DNA from: Cristatella mucedo
Taxonomy: Eukaryota > Bryozoa > Phylactolaemata > Cristatellidae
Reading direction: 5' to 3'
DNA length: 64,000 nt
Assembly (NCBI GenBank): GCA_009760855.2
Contig: WPIO01000181.1
Span: 430,001 to 494,000, forward strand
Shown: one piece after another, positions 62,347-64,000 of the stretch
How the letters are laid out: each line of letters opens with the position of its first letter
Numbering within the stretch: the stretch's first letter is position 1
Position numbers and translations under genes: made by a program
Notes under the pieces: model-generated
The model's input: the letters and a program-made list of their open reading frames with translations, nothing else
Database searches by the model: none
Told to the model about the DNA's origin: nothing

Positions 62347-63775
62347 GAGCCAGGTGCACAGCAGGTGAGCAGCTGTCAGCGCCTCGCGCGGCGACGGCTG
62401 CAAGGTCGAGGTCGAGGTGCCAGCTTCCTTCCTTTCGAGCGCTGGCACCGTAGAAGGCTGCCTCCTGCCTGAGCGCAGCAGCAGCAGCCCGCAGTGCTGA
62501 TGAGCACTGACGCTCGTCTCTCTACGAGACACGCGCCGCTGCCAGCAGCAAGAACCGGGCACAACTTACCTAGTAGCTTGGGCATGCTCGGCGACCGACC
62601 GGCGATACATGAGCATCCACGTGGCAAACGACTCGCGGTCCTTTTGCAGGCACGTCACAATGCAGCTTATCACCTGAAAAGTGGAATTTAGTGAAAATGA
62701 ACGACGACGAATGTACGAGAATCGAAGTGATAAGAGAACCGAATCGCCATCCAGTACAGCAGTACGGCTCGGTGTCGAGATGCAAAAACCTCGAGTTAGT
62801 TACAAGCATGCTACTGCGCTTACACACGAGCAAGCAAAAGTACTCGCAGAGCAATCTTCTAGAGTCGCTGGCTAGGAAGAGAGGCTGAATCCTGTGGCAC
62901 GCATTACGTAAGCACAGAAAGCAAACAGGAACTAAAGAACGACGACTTCCCAGGAAAAGGAAATGCTGGAGGGAAGATACGCACTCCTTCAGTTGGCCCT
63001 TAGTTAAGACAGTGTCATTAGCTAAGACTTGAATGATGTAAGGTCAATGTAATAATAATAATAATAATAAAAATAGTAATAGCAATACATTTGCTATAAC
63101 ACCATGAGAGTACTCAAATCTCTTTCTAGACACTTTACATTAGCTGCAAAGGAAGCATGATCGAATGAAGCGGGTGGTGACAGAAGCCACAAAGCCTCGT
63201 TCCTGACTTGTGGTGCATTCGAATGGAAAGCCACGTCACGAAAAGATGTCAAACTGGTGCAAGGAATGGCAGGTCAACCGGAAGCCGATGAGCAGACGAT
63301 AATAGAGCACGCCGGAGAAGCAGGGAGGTCACATAGATAGGCGGCTACGAGCGAGCGAAGCCACCAGTAAGCCTGAGAGAGAGAGAGAGGGAGGGAGGGA
63401 GGGAGGGAGGGAGGGAGGGAGAGAGAGAGAGAGATTCCAGAATTTCAGAAATTCGTGGCCCAAAAGGGAAGCTTGTGGAAAGCTGCCCAAGCACTCTCCG
63501 GAAGTGCCCCTCCCCCAAGCACTCTCTGGAAGTGCTTGGGGGAGGGGTCGAGTCTCTTGCTGAGCGATCGAGTGCTGTCGGCAAAAGATCCACCTGCTGT
63601 GTATGCCTTAGCTGAACAGCTGCACGGCAGCGCCGCCACGCGGCCGCCAGAGACTCACCTCATCGCGCTGAGCGGCCTGCTTGCACGCAGGCAGACGCAC
63701 GACAAACGACGGGAAGAGCTTGTGCAGCGAGCTGCCACCAGCTTGAGCAGCGGCACCGCCAGCGAACGCCATGGC
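57401..63775 (-). CDS. TMEM214: TMEM214, ER membrane protein, C-terminal half (partial)
   Basis: Minus-strand gene whose 5' part lies beyond the right edge. Exons in order: 63659-63775, 62570-62673, 60459-60636, 59959-60091, 59497-59605, 57479-57614 (or to the stop at 57401). All GT-AG, phases 0, 2, 0, 1, 2. The 259 joined residues match the C-terminal half of TMEM214 in order: S-L-H-K-L-F-P-S-F, W-D-Q-L, V-N-E-E-L, V-T-D-C-D-S-A-C-K, then a membrane span (L-F-V-T-V-L-L-V-L-S-G-L-V-G-F) followed by the short H-G-G-F motif. In humans TMEM214 sits in the ER membrane and has been linked to procaspase-4 recruitment in ER stress; its role here is inferred. The end is uncertain: reading through the last donor adds 25 residues, ending D-H-H-S-V, while splicing there would need a further exon. 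Confidence 0.85.
57479..57614 (-). CDS. TMEM214: TMEM214 exon 6
   Basis: Acceptor CCTCTGTTGCAG. Encodes T-Q-D-V-A-E-K-L-L-T-N-S-Y-T-L-V and D-N-V-P-V-Y-L-D-W. A perfect donor GTGAGT follows TGG, but the frame also stays open to a TGA at 57401. Confidence 0.8.
58025..58735 (+). mobile_element. L2-like LINE C-terminus to tail, antisense in a TMEM214 intron
   Basis: Plus-strand frame 57912-58358 includes V-R-A-F-V-T-P-H-L-D-F-C-D-S and N-F-A-A-R-L-V-C-R-E-R-H, then the decayed C-terminus, 3' UTR and a tail of the TAAAGTGCCTAGAAAGAGAT type. Its ATT run is short. Confidence 0.85.
58812..59070 (-). mobile_element. LINE-D 3' end
   Basis: Nearly collinear with 13740-14045: GTATCTCCGTCTGTAACTCC, CAGCCTAAGCGGCTTTCGGT, GAAGAGAAAGTGGGAAGCAT, CAGCTCAGGACCGCTGAAAA. 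Confidence 0.8.
59084..59285 (-). mobile_element. L2-like LINE 3' UTR and tail
   Basis: AAT repeats, reversed hairpin and 3' UTR up to the AGTGGCAGCATGAACT block. It stands back to back with the LINE-D copy. Confidence 0.8.
59497..59605 (-). CDS. TMEM214: TMEM214 internal exon 5, two tandem donors
   Basis: Acceptor GATCTTTCGCAG. Encodes S-K-C-E-Y-L-L-R-E-S-H-V-M-C-A-F. GAGGTGACC and GAGGTGACT stand 11 bases apart; only the second (exon end 59497) fits the phase of the next exon. Confidence 0.8.
59959..60091 (-). CDS. TMEM214: TMEM214 internal exon 4, membrane span
   Basis: Acceptor CGCTTGGCAG, donor GTGAGA. An Ala-rich helix is followed by the hydrophobic span and F-D-L-Y-Q-H-G-G-F-P. Phase 0 in, phase 1 out. 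Confidence 0.85.
60130..60185. repeat. GCAGCGGCAGCAGCGG trinucleotide-like repeat
   Basis: Imperfect AGCAGCGG repeats in the TMEM214 intron just upstream of the membrane-span exon. Confidence 0.8.
60459..60636 (-). CDS. TMEM214: TMEM214 internal exon 3
   Basis: Acceptor TTCTTTTTGCAG. Encodes I-I-I-K-H-V-V-S-H-W-D-Q-L, F-V-A-V-N-E-E-L-G and V-T-D-C-D-S-A-C-K. Donor GTGCGG after AAG. Phase 2 in, phase 0 out. Confidence 0.85.
60845..61310 (+). mobile_element. L2-like LINE 3' end split by SINE B
   Basis: LINE 3' end from 60845 to about 61080 (AGGTGCCTAAATAAG) and from about 61248 to 61310 (GAGAAAGAGATTGAGTTCTC, then TTATTATTATT). The gap holds a minus-strand SINE B. Confidence 0.8.
61085..61240 (-). 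mobile_element. SINE B inserted into a LINE tail
   Basis: ATAATGCATGTGTATAGCGC, AATCTCTATTGAGGTGCTAC, GGCTCGAGCCCACAACC, ACCTTAACCACTGGGCCGAA. Inserted in the single-stranded loop side of the LINE tail hairpin. Confidence 0.8.
61328..61585. repeat. (CT)n tract
   Basis: Long CT-rich tract with CTCTCCCCTTCTCTCCCTTC units repeated near 61410 and 61450. Confidence 0.95.
62102..62128. repeat. Homopolymer palindrome C10/G9
   Basis: CCCTC9-10 immediately followed by G9AGGG: a perfect inverted repeat of about 13 bp with no loop. Confidence 0.9.
62307..62345. repeat. (GCA)n microsatellite
   Basis: About 11 GCA units preceded by a GGCGGCGGC run. Confidence 0.95.
62570..62673 (-). CDS. TMEM214: TMEM214 internal exon 2
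   Basis: Acceptor CACTTTTCAG, donor GTAAGT. Encodes V-I-S-C-I-V-T-C-L and W-M-L-M-Y-R-R-S-V-A-E. Phase 0 in, phase 2 out. Confidence 0.85.
63047..63168 (-). mobile_element. L2-like LINE tail, diverged
   Basis: AAT repeats, then CACCATGAGAGTACTCAAAT, TCTTTCTAGACACTTTACAT and a short piece of 3' UTR, in the TMEM214 intron. Confidence 0.75.
63376..63434. repeat. (GA)n/(GGGA)n compound microsatellite
   Basis: GA run, then GGGAGGGA repeats, then GA run. Confidence 0.95.
63507..63547. repeat. Perfect 17-bp inverted repeat with 7-nt loop
   Basis: CCCCTCCCCCAAGCACT and AGTGCTTGGGGGAGGGG. Lies about 110 bp from a TMEM214 exon donor. GCACTCT(C/C)CGGAAGTGC just upstream is a partial second copy. Confidence 0.9.
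63659..63775 (-). CDS. TMEM214: TMEM214 internal exon, first in window
   Basis: 39 codons, phase 0 to 0. Acceptor TTTCGTCGGCAG, donor GTGAGT. Holds S-S-L-H-K-L-F-P-S-F. The ATG inside it (63770-63772) is internal, not the start, because the family has a long N-terminal part. Confidence 0.85.
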
Positions 63776-64000
63776 CTGCCGACGAAAGAGAGCAGCAGGG
63801 GGGTCTGCACTCTGAGACATGCACTGCGGCACATCCGCCGAGAGCAAAGCAGGCAGCTCGAAAGTATCGCTGCAGCTGCCGTGGGCACAGCACAGGTGTT
63901 GAGATTTCAGCTAACACTCGCGTGTGCTTGCTCGGTCTCAAATCGCGAGGCTTGCCAAGCTCCGGCACAGGCAGGAATCGGTAAAGCGACGATACAGTCT
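63776..64000. other. TMEM214 intron at right edge
   Basis: Upstream intron of TMEM214; pyrimidine-rich on the minus strand next to the acceptor. No further exon recognised before the edge. Confidence 0.5.

Larger units (their letters stand above)
61586..62569. other. TMEM214 intron, GC-rich part
   Basis: No exon recognised. Holds the C/G palindrome at 62102 and an AGC run at 62310 listed separately. Frames here overlap on both strands without domains. Confidence 0.4.

Noticed and set aside
63660-63968. 102-codon minus-strand frame at the right edge
   Set aside because: It is a different register from the TMEM214 exon 63659-63775 and crosses its acceptor.

Overview
The window looks like nuclear DNA of an invertebrate animal. 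It is gene-poor, has introns with GT/AG borders, is full of microsatellites and short interspersed repeats, and carries two genes that read as clear animal orthologs (TATDN1 and TMEM214). The species cannot be fixed from the sequence. The repeat content (L2/CR1-type LINEs ending in ATT runs, tRNA-derived SINEs, a SPIN-like hAT element, a Tc1 relic) fits several marine or freshwater invertebrate phyla. Most long open frames are chance frames in low-complexity DNA or LINE remnants.

Layout. 1-17 kb: no gene recognised; repeat islands, a telomere-like 7-mer array next to a long AT array (984-1361), a degenerate 1.5-kb LINE (4196-5665), two GC-rich stretches (10.37-10.64 and 11.2-12.1 kb). 17.4-25.9 kb, + strand: a TRIM-type gene (RING, two B-boxes, coiled coil, probable C-terminal beta-propeller) whose first exon is broken by a frameshift inside the RING and an in-frame TAG before B-box 2. 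26-40 kb: repeats, a Tc1-like transposase relic on the minus strand, a GC-rich zone with a 99-residue two-span membrane ORF (32879-33178) and several long perfect hairpins. 40500-56164, + strand: a complete ten-exon TATDN1 gene (302 residues, every splice phase consistent) with SPIN-like, SINE, LINE and satellite insertions in its introns. 57.4-63.8 kb, - strand: the C-terminal half of a TMEM214 gene in six phase-consistent exons, running off the right edge. TATDN1 and TMEM214 converge tail to tail, with facing poly(A) signals about 460 bp apart.

Repeats work as a system here. The most abundant family is the 3' end of an L2-like LINE that ends in a hairpin-forming tail (GCGCC ... GGCGC) followed by ATT repeats. 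A tRNA-headed SINE (called SINE B here) carries a near-copy of the same tail, which is the expected signature of a SINE moved by the LINE machinery. A second tRNA-like SINE (SINE C) carries a perfect hairpin in place of an anticodon arm. A second LINE family (called LINE-D) and a bipartite repeat E are also dispersed through the window. Nested insertions give a relative order of activity.
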